The notes: generated from the letters alone by a model not told the origin. A stretch of DNA of 9,577 nucleotides from Paludibacteraceae bacterium (GCA_947471245.1 CANIXM010000042.1:1-9577); one strand, 5' to 3'; counted from the first letter of the stretch, positions 1 through 7,202 are shown. Program-made: numbers and translations.

Positions 1-479
1 CTAAAAGTGACAAAGTGAAAGTCACCATGGTGTACAACCATGAAACTAATACAGTACGTGTGCAAGTTGTGGCAAAGGAGCAAAACACAAACATACCACT
101 CAAAGATGCTGAAGTGTTGCTTTTTGCAAAACGCTATTTTGGCAAACTACCAATAGAAAAAGGATTGAAAACAGACGAGAACGGAGTCGCAAACTTTGTA
201 TATCCAAAAGATTTACCGGGTAATAAATTGGGCGAAGTAGAGCTATTGGTCAAAGTAAATGATGAAGTGTATGGTGAGGTAGAATCGTCCACAAAACTTA
301 AAATTGGCATTCCAACAGACAAGCCTGGTCTCACACAACAGCGTGCTATCTGGGGTGTATTAGCCAAAGCACCGTATTGGATTATTGCACTTTATCTACT
401 AGGAATTGCTACATTTGGTGTTTTTGTGCTATATTTAGTCAAAAATCTATTTGATTTTTGGAAAAAAGGGCAGCAATAG
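1..479 (+). CDS. Membrane-anchored protein with transthyretin/carboxypeptidase-regulatory-like domain (5' partial)
   Basis: The frame is open to the left edge (first full codon at 3), so the GTG at 15 is an internal valine codon and the N-terminus lies outside the window. About 158 residues are visible. The first ~95 are rich in alternating beta-strand patterns and include the turn TDENGVANFVYPKDLPG, which resembles CarboxypepD_reg or transthyretin-like beta-sandwich domains. A single hydrophobic helix (PYWIIALYLLGIATFGVFVLYLV) follows, with a short Lys-rich tail ending KKGQQ. This suggests an extracytoplasmic domain anchored by a C-terminal membrane helix. The exact family is not recognised. 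It lies on the same strand as the oxidase cluster, but a DoxX-like gene and two gaps of 117-130 nt separate it, so a functional link is only a guess. Confidence is high that it is coding, low on function. Confidence 0.8.
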   Translation, partial: KSDKVKVTMVYNHETNTVRVQVVAKEQNTNIPLKDAEVLLFAKRYFGKLPIEKGLKTDENGVANFVYPKDLPGNKLGEVELLVKVNDEVYGEVESSTKLKIGIPTDKPGLTQQRAIWGVLAKAPYWIIALYLLGIATFGVFVLYLVKNLFDFWKKGQQ

Positions 480-514
480 TTGCTTCTTGAGCAAAGAATG
501 TAATTGTGGTGCAA

Positions 515-529
515 GAAATTAGTAATTTC
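515..529. promoter_or_regulatory. 15-nt perfect dyad (GAAATTA-G-TAATTTC) upstream of the DoxX-like gene
   Basis: Two 7-nt arms, GAAATTA and TAATTTC, are exact reverse complements around one central G. The dyad sits 67 nt before the DoxX-like start codon in a 117-nt gap. It could be an operator half-site pair or chance in AT-rich DNA. No convincing TAnnTTTG promoter was seen beside it. Confidence 0.2.
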
Positions 530-596
530 ATTATCAGCATTAATATTACCGCGTAAAGTGGATGGGGTTTCCTATTAACTAAAACATAATTGAACC

Positions 597-1004
597 ATGA
601 AACAGCTAAAAACAATCTCTTGCATTGGGCGAATACTTTTTGCTCTACCCATCGGCATGATGGGTTTAAATCACTTTCTGATGACACCATTGTTTGCACA
701 ACAGCTGAAGGAGTCTTTGATTCCCAATGGAGCTTTTCTAATCATGATTTCGGGTTTAATGTTGATGATTGTCAGCGCATTTATCATGCTGAATAAATTT
801 GTGGAGATTGCAAGCCTCTGGCTGATTGGGCTGTTGGTTATGATTATTTGCGCCATTCATATCCCTTCGTTGTTTTCGGAGGATATAAATGTGGCACAGT
901 TGGCCTACATCGAGGTTTTAAAAACCACTAGTTTGTTAGGTGGTGCTATTATGATTGCACTCTATTTGTATGAAAAACGTAAATTGGAGTCAAGCAACTC
1001 ATAA
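597..1004 (+). CDS. DoxX-like small integral membrane protein
   Basis: This encodes 135 residues with four predicted membrane helices at about 9-28, 44-64, 69-88 and 107-124, and a basic C-terminal tail (YEKRKLESSNS). The first helix, with GRILFALPIGMMGLNHF, has the pattern common at the start of DoxX/DoxD-type proteins (R-I-L followed by G-x-N-H/K-F). Length and four-helix layout also fit. DoxX-like proteins are widespread, mostly uncharacterised, and have been linked to redox or membrane roles; no specific reaction can be assigned here. The ATG at 597 is chosen because the hydrophobic N-terminus begins directly after it; there is no Shine-Dalgarno box, which is usual in Bacteroidota. An out-of-frame ORF starting at 590 overlaps it but has no membrane or family character. 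The next gene, sco, is 130 nt downstream behind a stem-loop. Confidence 0.7.
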   Translation: MKQLKTISCIGRILFALPIGMMGLNHFLMTPLFAQQLKESLIPNGAFLIMISGLMLMIVSAFIMLNKFVEIASLWLIGLLVMIICAIHIPSLFSEDINVAQLAYIEVLKTTSLLGGAIMIALYLYEKRKLESSNS

Positions 1005-1070
1005 CACACCCATGTTCAAAATTAAATTTTTGACACACCCGGTAAATAATATTCACAACATATCCGCTCT

Positions 1071-1115
1071 TTAAGTCCCCGCAGTTTATCCCGTCATAAA
1101 CGGGAGGGGATTTAG
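1071..1115. repeat. Long interrupted stem-loop, possible dispersed palindromic repeat
   Basis: The outer stem pairs 1072-1080 (TAAGTCCCC) with 1106-1114 (GGGGATTTA): nine pairs including one G-T, plus a T-G pair at the base. Inside, GTTTAT (1084-1089) pairs exactly with ATAAAC (1096-1101). Alternatively CCCGT (1090-1094) pairs with ACGGG (1100-1104); the two inner hairpins exclude each other. It fills the gap between the DoxX-like gene and sco. There is no T-run directly after the stem on either strand, so it is not a textbook terminator. It could be an intergenic palindromic repeat or an mRNA processing/attenuation element. Confidence 0.55.
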
Positions 1116-1134
1116 GGGGCATAATAATCAACAG

Positions 1135-1893
1135 ATGAAACAAACTATTTTCACACTATTCTTACTTCTGTTTGTATCAACAATCACATTTGCTCAGGTT
1201 GATCAATCTCCAGAAGTGGGTGTGATAGAACACCTTGGTGACACTTTGCCTTTGGATTTACAATTTGTAAATGAAAAATCGGAGAAAGTGACTCTGAGGC
1301 AATTGATTAATAAACCTACAATTCTTTCATTTGTTTATTTTGATTGTCCTGGTCTTTGCAGTCCATTGCTGGAAGGAGTCGGAGCAGTAATTAAAAAATC
1401 TGACCTAAAGTTAGGCACAGATTATCAAGTGCTAACAATCAGTTTTAACTACAGAGACACACCCGAAAAGGCAAAGGCAAAAAAAGATCGATTTGTACAG
1501 CGTTATTCAAAAGGGAATGAAAATGGATGGATATTTTTGACTACAGATAGCGCTACTATTTATAAAATAACAAACGCTACTGGCTTTATCACCAAAGCTG
1601 TTGGGTTTGATTTTGTGCATCCATCTGCCATCATTGCAGTCAGTCCTAGTGGTCTTATAACTAGGTATTTGTATGGCATATCCTACTTACCTGTGGATTT
1701 CAAATTGGCAGTCATTGAAGCCAACAAAGAGCAACCAAGGTCGTCTATCCAAAAAATAATGATGTTGTGTTATACATACGATCCCGAAAACAAACGATTC
1801 GGATTGGATGTTACAAAGATTACAGGGAGTATCATACTTTTCTTTTTACTAATTTTCATTGTAGTGTATCTTCTAAAACCCAAAAAGAAATAA
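1135..1893 (+). CDS. sco: SCO1/SenC-family copper chaperone for cytochrome oxidase assembly
   Basis: This encodes 252 residues. A signal peptide-like start (residues 1-20, ending TFA|Q) precedes a thioredoxin-fold SCO domain. The copper-binding set is complete: C71 and C75 in FDCPGLC, and H162 in DFVHPSA. A second hydrophobic helix at about 230-248 and a KPKKK tail anchor the C-terminus, so the domain faces the periplasm. SCO proteins reduce and/or metallate the CuA centre of oxidase subunit II. Here the gene lies 15 nt before subunit I and in the same cluster as a CuA-bearing subunit II, which fits that job. The ATG at 1135 is chosen because the signal peptide starts right there. The C-terminal membrane anchor is extra compared with the single N-terminal anchor of mitochondrial Sco1. 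Confidence 0.93.
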   Translation: MKQTIFTLFLLLFVSTITFAQVDQSPEVGVIEHLGDTLPLDLQFVNEKSEKVTLRQLINKPTILSFVYFDCPGLCSPLLEGVGAVIKKSDLKLGTDYQVLTISFNYRDTPEKAKAKKDRFVQRYSKGNENGWIFLTTDSATIYKITNATGFITKAVGFDFVHPSAIIAVSPSGLITRYLYGISYLPVDFKLAVIEANKEQPRSSIQKIMMLCYTYDPENKRFGLDVTKITGSIILFFLLIFIVVYLLKPKKK

Positions 1894-1908
1894 TAATTTA
1901 ATATCAAA

Positions 1909-3519
1909 ATGAGCAACGTATCAGCAAACAGTGAGTATGTAAGTTATCTAGACCATCATGGCAAATACAAGGGTATTATGTCTTGGATAATGGCAACCGA
2001 TCACAAGAGGATAGCATTATTGTACATGTATTCCATCATGACCTTTTTTATAATTGGTGTAGTTCTAGGCATCATGATGAAACTTGAAATGTTAACACCA
2101 GGTGAAACCATCATGAAAGCCAAAATGTATAATAGTGTATTCACTTTACACGGCATTTTGATGATTTTCATGGTTGTAATACCCGGATTGTCTGCAGTAT
2201 TTGGGAATTTTTTCCTTCCAATTCATATTGGTGCTAAGGATGTATCGTTCCCAAAACTCAACCGCTTTTCTTGGTGGATATTCGTAGTTGGGAGTATCAT
2301 GGCAGTTCTTTCTCAAGTGCTAAAAGATGGGCCACCTGATACTGGATGGACATTTTATGCGCCATATAGCACCACTACCAGTTCTAATGTCATTATGGCT
2401 ACAGCGGCAGCATTCGTACTAGGGTTTTCTTCTATTCTTACAGGATTAAATTTCATTGTTACGATACACCAATTGCGTGCGCCTGGAATGAAATTTTTCA
2501 ACATGCCACTCTTTCCTTGGGCGTTATACGCTACTGCTTGGATTCAATTATTGGCAACACCGGTTATTGGTATCACTTTACTAATGCTTATTGCTGAACG
2601 AGCATTCCATATCGGCTTTTTCGACCCTGCATTGGGAGGCGACCCACTACTCTTTCAACATTTATTTTGGATATATTCTCACCCTGCGGTATATGTTATG
2701 ATGCTTCCTGCAATGGGTGTAATTACTGAAATCATTCCCACATTTTGTCAGCGTCAAATCTATGGTTACAAAGCAGTGGCAGTATCAAGTCTTGCTATTG
2801 CCGGTGTAGGTTTTTTGGTATGGGGACACCACATGTACACATCTGGTATGAGCGACACAGCTCGCTGGTTTTTCTCCTTGCTCACATTTATAGTGGCTGT
2901 GCCTAGTGCTATCAAGGTGTTCAACTGGATTACCACTATGTATAAAGGTTCGATTGATGTGAAACCACCATTTTTGTATGCGTTGGCATTTATATTCCTG
3001 TTTATCATTGGTGGTACAACTGGGTTGCTTTTAGGATCTGTGGCAACCAATGTGCAGGTGCATGATACTGCGTTTGTGGTGGCTCACTTTCACTACATTA
3101 TTTTTGGGGGAATGGGATTTGCGTTTTTTGCTGCCATTCATTACTGGTTGCCAAAAATGTACGGAAGAATGTATGATTTTAAAATGGCAAACATTGGTTT
3201 GGTGATTAACTTCATCGGATTCAACTTGTTGTATTTTCCTCAATTTGTAATAGGTATTCAAGGCATGCCTCGTAGATATTTTGATTATCCAGCAAAATTT
3301 CAACCAGCACAATTGGTTTCATCCATAGGCGGGTTTATACTAGTCACAGGATTAATAATCATGATTTACACACTAGTAAAAGGTGCTCGCAAAGGTGCAC
3401 CTGCTCCAGCTAATCCTTGGCGTGGTTCTACTTTGGAGTGGCAAATTCCGTCTCCACCATCAGTTGAAAACTTTGATGAGGAGCCTGTTATTAAAGAAAA
3501 TCCATACGATTATAAATAA
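1909..3519 (+). CDS. ctaD: Cytochrome c oxidase subunit I (heme-copper oxidase, A2 type)
   Basis: This encodes 536 residues with the multi-helix heme-copper oxidase fold. Visible ligands: H81 and H395 for low-spin heme a, H393 for heme a3, and H258, H307, H308 for CuB; Y262 is the tyrosine expected to be cross-linked to H258. Helix VI reads WIYSHPAVY: A260 replaces the glutamate of the usual HPEVY and is preceded by the Y256-S257 pair. This marks the A2 subfamily known from Rhodothermus and Thermus caa3 enzymes. K-channel lysine K336 (in PSAIKVFNW) and D-channel entry D111 are kept, as is H385-D386, the usual subunit I side of the Mg site. The tail LEWQIPSPP is typical of the family. It reduces O2 to water and pumps protons in the cytoplasmic membrane. 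Subunit III follows after 59 nt. Confidence 0.97.
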   Translation: MSNVSANSEYVSYLDHHGKYKGIMSWIMATDHKRIALLYMYSIMTFFIIGVVLGIMMKLEMLTPGETIMKAKMYNSVFTLHGILMIFMVVIPGLSAVFGNFFLPIHIGAKDVSFPKLNRFSWWIFVVGSIMAVLSQVLKDGPPDTGWTFYAPYSTTTSSNVIMATAAAFVLGFSSILTGLNFIVTIHQLRAPGMKFFNMPLFPWALYATAWIQLLATPVIGITLLMLIAERAFHIGFFDPALGGDPLLFQHLFWIYSHPAVYVMMLPAMGVITEIIPTFCQRQIYGYKAVAVSSLAIAGVGFLVWGHHMYTSGMSDTARWFFSLLTFIVAVPSAIKVFNWITTMYKGSIDVKPPFLYALAFIFLFIIGGTTGLLLGSVATNVQVHDTAFVVAHFHYIIFGGMGFAFFAAIHYWLPKMYGRMYDFKMANIGLVINFIGFNLLYFPQFVIGIQGMPRRYFDYPAKFQPAQLVSSIGGFILVTGLIIMIYTLVKGARKGAPAPANPWRGSTLEWQIPSPPSVENFDEEPVIKENPYDYK

Positions 3520-3578
3520 AAATCTACCGATTGATTAACCAACATTTTGCATCTAAAAGATAAAAACCATCAATTTAT

Positions 3579-4196
3579 ATGAGTCAACACACAGCACACA
3601 TCGAAGAGCATAGAGACGATGAAGCATCCAAACTGGGGATGTGGCTCTTCATATTCACCGAATTACTTTTGTTTGGAGGTTTATTTCTAGTCTATTCCAT
3701 TTTCAGAATGCAGTACCCGGTCGAATTTCGTGAGTGCAGCTTGGAATTGAGTGTTACCATTGGTGCTATAAACACTGTGGTGCTTCTTTTCAGTAGTATG
3801 ACGGTGGCCATGTCTATGACTGCAATCCAAAAAAATGATATGAAAAAGGCATTGCTATACATTGGAGTAACACTTTTTTGTGCAGCGATTTTTTTGGTAA
3901 ACAAGTATTTTGAATGGAGCGGCAAGTTTCATCATGGCCTTTATCCGGGTTCTGAACTTATGAAATTGTTAGACAGAGGACACCATTTGTATTTTAGTTT
4001 GTACTTCTTTATGACAGGGCTACATGCTTTACATATCATAATTGGGATGACACTGCTATTTGTTTGTTTCTTTAAAATGAAAAAACAAAGTATTCATTCT
4101 CAGGATTATGTGTTGCTTGAAAACAGCGCATTGTATTGGCACTTAGTCGATTTGATTTGGATTTTCTTGTTCCCTTTGATGTATCTGATTTCCTAA
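3579..4196 (+). CDS. ctaE: Cytochrome c oxidase subunit III
   Basis: This encodes 205 residues, the length of the short five-helix bacterial form. Diagnostic stretches are present: LGMWLFIFTELLLFGG with E28, NTVVLLFSS near 65-73, the helix TGLHALHIIIG with H149 and H152, and the closing YWHLVDLIWIFLFPLMYL with W187, H188 and D191. Subunit III binds to subunit I, stabilises it during turnover and may help feed protons or oxygen; it carries no metal. The hydrophilic N-terminus is His/Glu-rich (HTAHIEEHRDDE). Only one subunit III gene is in this cluster. It is followed after 30 nt by subunit IV. No obvious ribosome-binding box precedes the ATG, as elsewhere in the cluster. Confidence 0.95.
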   Translation: MSQHTAHIEEHRDDEASKLGMWLFIFTELLLFGGLFLVYSIFRMQYPVEFRECSLELSVTIGAINTVVLLFSSMTVAMSMTAIQKNDMKKALLYIGVTLFCAAIFLVNKYFEWSGKFHHGLYPGSELMKLLDRGHHLYFSLYFFMTGLHALHIIIGMTLLFVCFFKMKKQSIHSQDYVLLENSALYWHLVDLIWIFLFPLMYLIS

Positions 4197-4226
4197 CATA
4201 TAAGTACGGATTAATTTTAATTAATT

Positions 4227-4511
4227 ATGGCAAATAATACCACTCATACCATTGAGTACCAATCATTGTCTAAGACCTTATTGATACTCCTTTTCTTAAC
4301 CTTTGTGACCATTACTATCGCCAGTGTTCATTTAGGTGCTTTTACATTGGCAGTAGCATTGTTGATAGCCTGTGTGAAATCGTTTATCGTCTTGTCCAAT
4401 TTTATGCACTTAAAGTATGAAAGTCTTCTTCTACGAATATTAGTGGGAATGGTGTTTGTTCTTTTTGCTTTGATAGTGGCTATCACTTTTATAGATTACG
4501 CTTTTAGATAA
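4227..4511 (+). CDS. ctaF: Cytochrome c oxidase subunit IV (prokaryotic, caa3/CyoD-like)
   Basis: This encodes 94 residues with three hydrophobic helices at about 15-34, 36-56 and 64-90. The pattern of a KSFIVLSNFMHLKYE loop between helices 2 and 3 matches the small bacterial subunit IV (COX4_pro/CyoD-like), where the K-x-x-x-V-x-x-x-F-M-H-L core is characteristic. The subunit is thought to stabilise the CuB site and assembly of the complex. Its place directly after subunit III is the normal position in oxidase operons. A 92-nt AT-rich gap follows before subunit II; it contains the 12-nt palindrome AATTTATAAATT (4577-4588) but no clear terminator or consensus promoter. Confidence 0.88.
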   Translation: MANNTTHTIEYQSLSKTLLILLFLTFVTITIASVHLGAFTLAVALLIACVKSFIVLSNFMHLKYESLLLRILVGMVFVLFALIVAITFIDYAFR

Positions 4512-4603
4512 TGTTTAAGTAATTACATCGTCAAATTTACAAGTTATATAGCTCAATGAATTTGTAACTGACTTTCAATTTATAAATTATTAAATTTTCA
4601 TAT

Positions 4604-5515
4604 ATGTTTAGTAAAGCATCCAATTTTGTTTACGGAGTAGATTCGGCGTTTCTAATTATTACGGGTATTTCTGTGTTTTTTTTGGTTGTGCTAACGGCTT
4701 TGATGATCTATTTTGTCATCAAATACAATCGTAAGAATGGAAAACCGGCACAACAAATCAAGGACAATATGGCATTGGAAATCACTTGGATTGCTATCCC
4801 AATGATAATAGTGTTGTACATGTTTTACATTGGGTGGAAAGGTTTTATACCCATGCGCGTAGTGCCCGAAGATGCCATTGAAATTACTGCGGAAGGTAGC
4901 ATGTGGAAATTTAAGTTCGAATACCCAGGAAATAAAATTGCCGACACCTTAGTGGTGCCAATTGATAGGTCAATTTTAATTAACCTAAAATCGGTGGATG
5001 TACTACACGGTTTTTCTGTACCTGCATTCAGAATTAAAGAGGACATGGTGCCAAACAAACCAAATTACTCTTGGTTTACTGCTGGTGAATTGGGCGATTA
5101 TGATATTTATTGTACTGTATATTGTGGTCTAAACCATTCCAATATGCTTGGTGTAATCAGGGTGGTCACGCAGCAAGAGTATGACAAATGGCTACTGACA
5201 TTACATGAAAAGCTAAAAGACTCACCACAAGGCATGAAAATACTTGAAAAAAATGGATGTATAGCTTGTCACTCACTGGATGGGTCAAAAGTTGTCGGTC
5301 CTTCATTTAAGGGAATTTATGGTTCAAAAAGAAAAGTATCGACTTCAGGCTCGGAGCGTGAAATTACTGTGGATGATGCATACATCACTAAATCCATTGT
5401 AGATCCGGGAGCAGATGTTGTGGTAGGATATCCAGCTGGATTGATGCAACCCTACAAGTCCCTTTCTGAATCTGACCTTAAACTCATCAATGAGTACTTA
5501 AAAGGATTGAAGTAA
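4604..5515 (+). CDS. ctaC: Cytochrome c oxidase subunit II with C-terminal cytochrome c domain (caa3 type)
   Basis: This encodes 303 residues. Two membrane helices (about 15-40 and 60-79) are followed by a periplasmic cupredoxin domain (about 92-190) and a fused cytochrome c domain (about 205-303). CuA ligands visible: H135 (VLHGFSVP), C170, C174, H178 and M181. W101 in the MWKFKFEYP strand sits at the usual electron-entry position. The heme c site is CIACH (C219, C222, H223), with M281 in GLMQPY as probable sixth ligand. This makes the enzyme a caa3 oxidase that accepts electrons through its own heme. Odd point: the CuA loop is C-T-V-Y-C, with V172 where most subunit II proteins have Glu. 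No clear signal peptide cleavage site is seen, so the first helix may remain. The stop codon shares one base with the ctaB start. Confidence 0.96.
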   Translation: MFSKASNFVYGVDSAFLIITGISVFFLVVLTALMIYFVIKYNRKNGKPAQQIKDNMALEITWIAIPMIIVLYMFYIGWKGFIPMRVVPEDAIEITAEGSMWKFKFEYPGNKIADTLVVPIDRSILINLKSVDVLHGFSVPAFRIKEDMVPNKPNYSWFTAGELGDYDIYCTVYCGLNHSNMLGVIRVVTQQEYDKWLLTLHEKLKDSPQGMKILEKNGCIACHSLDGSKVVGPSFKGIYGSKRKVSTSGSEREITVDDAYITKSIVDPGADVVVGYPAGLMQPYKSLSESDLKLINEYLKGLK

Positions 5516-6378
5516 TGAAACGCTACCTTCACATCATACTGGAACTGATTAAATACAAAGTTTCAATAGCAGTCAGTTTTACTACCATTACTGGCTATCT
5601 AGTCTATTCTGGCAAATTTGACATCGGAACAGTATACCTGGCTTTGTCCATTTTCTTGCTAGCAGGTGGTTCTAGTGCGATGAATGAATGTCAAGAAAGT
5701 GACTATGATGCGTTGATGGATAGAACCAAAAACCGTCCGATTCCCTCAGGCCGAATTTCAAGAACCAATGCCTGGGTAGTGTCTATCGCCATCACCCTGA
5801 TTGGGCTAGGGATGTTGTACTGGATATTCAATCCCATCACTGCACTGCTGGGAGTAATAAATCTAATATGGTACAATGTTATTTATACCAATTTGAAAAG
5901 AGTGAGTTCTTTTGCTGTGGTACCAGGGTCAATGGTTGGGGCTATTCCTGTGTTAATGGGATGGACAGCAGCGGGTGGAGTGTGGTATGAGGCAACCATC
6001 ATTTTTATCGCCTTTTTTCTGTTTATATGGCAAGTTCCTCACTTTTGGTTGTTGATGTTGAAATACAACAAAGAGTATGAAAATGCAGGATTTAAAACCA
6101 TCAATCAAGCTGTACATCCACAGCATTTAAAACATGTGATTTTTGCTTGGATAGTAGCTACTTCCTTTACGTCGATAATCGTACCTCTTTTTTTAACTCA
6201 GCTTTCACTCAGTTTCTTCGTACTGATATTTGTATTAAACATCCTATTTATAGGCGTGTTTACAAAATTGACATTCAGTGATGTGCTTGAACTCAACTTC
6301 CGTAAGTCATTTATCACCATCAACCTGTACATGATGCTGTTCATGACCCTTTTGATTACTTACCATATCGTTTTTTAA
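5515..6378 (+). CDS. ctaB: Heme O synthase (protoheme IX farnesyltransferase)
   Basis: This encodes 287 residues of the UbiA prenyltransferase superfamily with many membrane helices. It transfers a farnesyl group to the 2-vinyl of heme b, giving heme O, the precursor of heme A. The first substrate-binding loop reads NECQESDYDALMDRTKNRP (N57, E61, D63, D65, R70): it keeps the DxD pair, while the first Asp of NxxxDxxxD is E61. The second conserved stretch, YTNLKRVSSFAVVPGSM followed by GAIPVLMGW, and WQVPHFW (172-178) are also diagnostic. The ATG overlaps the subunit II stop by one base (TAATG), suggesting translational coupling; an AAGGA box lies 8 nt upstream, one of the few Shine-Dalgarno-like signals here. 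CtaA, needed to convert heme O to heme A, is not in the window. Confidence 0.96.
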   Translation: MKRYLHIILELIKYKVSIAVSFTTITGYLVYSGKFDIGTVYLALSIFLLAGGSSAMNECQESDYDALMDRTKNRPIPSGRISRTNAWVVSIAITLIGLGMLYWIFNPITALLGVINLIWYNVIYTNLKRVSSFAVVPGSMVGAIPVLMGWTAAGGVWYEATIIFIAFFLFIWQVPHFWLLMLKYNKEYENAGFKTINQAVHPQHLKHVIFAWIVATSFTSIIVPLFLTQLSLSFFVLIFVLNILFIGVFTKLTFSDVLELNFRKSFITINLYMMLFMTLLITYHIVF

Positions 6379-6397
6379 TACCCACATGATACTTTTT

Positions 6398-6427
6398 ACA
6401 AAAACAGCATCACTTTGCTGTTTTTGT
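6398..6427. terminator. Bidirectional hairpin terminator between ctaB and the DUF4199 gene
   Basis: A perfect 12-bp stem pairs 6398-6409 (ACAAAAACAGCA) with 6416-6427 (TGCTGTTTTTGT) around a 6-nt loop. Its A/T tracts give a U-run at the 3' side of the stem on both strands. It lies 19 nt after the ctaB stop and between convergent genes, so it can end transcripts from both sides. The stop codon of the minus-strand gene (6410-6412) is in the loop, so the hairpin overlaps that gene's last codons. Confidence 0.8.
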
Positions 6428-6898
6428 TCGTAGAAATATCATAGCTATTGAAGTGGTGACTATTCCCATCATAATAGCTCCTATCAGACCCTGAAGAACA
6501 TAATTACTAAAGTTGAAATTGGCTTCTGCGTCAATTGTTGATTTGTAATACCCCAATTCTACAGAACGCTTAATCACATTTGGAAAATATTCTGGCGTAA
6601 TGATATAGGTGGTTATCCATTGTGTCACAGGACTAATAAGTGCAATAAATGCCGACAAAATCACTCCCGATTTCAATCCTTGAACGTAAGTTATTTCTCC
6701 ATTATAGAAATTATGTTTTTTGTCTTTTAATGCTAATACCATCACCCATATAGCTGGGATAGCAAATAAATTAGTCAAGTAAAATTGATAGTCGATGTAC
6801 TTGCCGTGTAGTCCACATAGTTTTTCCAATAGCATCCAAACCAAAGAAGTTATCGAAAAAACAATCGCCCATTTAATTTCAATTTTTAAATTTTTCAT
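6410..6898 (-). CDS. DUF4199 family membrane protein
   Basis: This encodes 162 residues with four hydrophobic helices at about 9-25, 41-57, 76-97 and 132-156. The pattern of LKSGVILSAFIALISPVTQW followed by a PEYFPNVIK stretch, the loop between helices 3 and 4, matches DUF4199, a family found mainly in Bacteroidota. No function is established for it. The start at 6898 (ATG) opens directly into a lysine-rich leader (MKNLKIEIKW) and the first helix. The gene is convergent with the oxidase cluster and shares its terminator: the final codons (Thr-Lys-Thr-Ala-Lys-stop) are written into one arm and the loop of the hairpin. Upstream on the minus strand is a repeat-rich gap with no consensus promoter found. 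Confidence 0.85.
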   Translation of the reverse strand: MKNLKIEIKWAIVFSITSLVWMLLEKLCGLHGKYIDYQFYLTNLFAIPAIWVMVLALKDKKHNFYNGEITYVQGLKSGVILSAFIALISPVTQWITTYIITPEYFPNVIKRSVELGYYKSTIDAEANFNFSNYVLQGLIGAIMMGIVTTSIAMIFLRTKTAK

Positions 6899-6950
6899 TG
6901 CAAAATGATGTTTAAAGGATTGGTATTTAGTTTGTTTGTAATATTATATA

Positions 6951-6975
6951 TCACCCTATAAAACGCTGAGGGTGA
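6951..6975. promoter_or_regulatory. Inverted repeat TCACCCT-N11-AGGGTGA upstream of the DUF4199 gene
   Basis: TCACCCT (6951-6957) and AGGGTGA (6969-6975) are perfect reverse complements with an 11-nt spacer. The element lies 53 nt upstream of the minus-strand DUF4199 start. The spacing and GC-rich arms in AT-rich surroundings could be an operator or an RNA hairpin near the 5' end of that transcript. No matching regulator is recognised. Confidence 0.35.
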
Positions 6976-7010
6976 AATAATGTTCAATTGATGACAATAG
7001 GCAAAATGAA

Positions 7011-7064
7011 AATAGATACGTCGTATGCGGTATCTGGTAAAGCATTTTTTGAACACGAAGACAC
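7011..7064 (+). repeat. Dispersed repeat, copy A
   Basis: Copy A begins with a hairpin-like segment, AGATAC...GTATCT (7014-7035 region), and ends in the 27-nt core at 7038-7064 (TAAAGC, six T, GAACACGAAGACAC). The core is identical in copies B and C. The left half is more diverged: A has GATACGTCGTATGCGGTATCTGG, where B and C differ at several positions. Confidence 0.8.
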
Positions 7065-7119
7065 TCATACGAATAATTGTGCCTTAGTGCCTTTGTGTTT
7101 AGCAAAAAAAAACGAGAAA

Positions 7120-7173
7120 ATATGTAGCATACGGTGTCTTATAAAGCATTTTTTGAACACGAAGACACAAAGT
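7120..7173 (+). repeat. Dispersed repeat, copy B
   Basis: This is a direct copy of A about 104 nt downstream. It has the 27-nt core at 7142-7168 and shares a longer 33-nt exact match (7141-7173) with the inverted copy C at 7960-7992. Its left half (TATGTAGCATACGGTGTCTT) is the diverged part. Confidence 0.85.
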
Positions 7174-7202
7174 AAGAAACTCTATAGTTTTTCTCTTTGT
7201 GT
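7165..7202. repeat. Imperfect hairpin at the end of repeat copy B
   Basis: ACACAAAG (7165-7172) pairs exactly with CTTTGTGT (7195-7202). AG (7175-7176) pairs with CT (7193-7194), and AAACT (7177-7181) with AGTTT (7186-7190), leaving a 4-nt CTAT loop and two 2-nt bulges, 15 pairs in all. It does not end in a T-run, so a terminator role is unlikely. Confidence 0.5.

Noticed and set aside
15..17. GTG at 15 as the start of the first gene
   Set aside because: The frame is open without a stop to the window edge and the domain appears already under way, so the gene is 5'-truncated by the window.
439..699. 86-codon minus-strand frame across the DoxX-like gene start
   Set aside because: It overlaps two better-supported plus-strand genes and shows no domain pattern.
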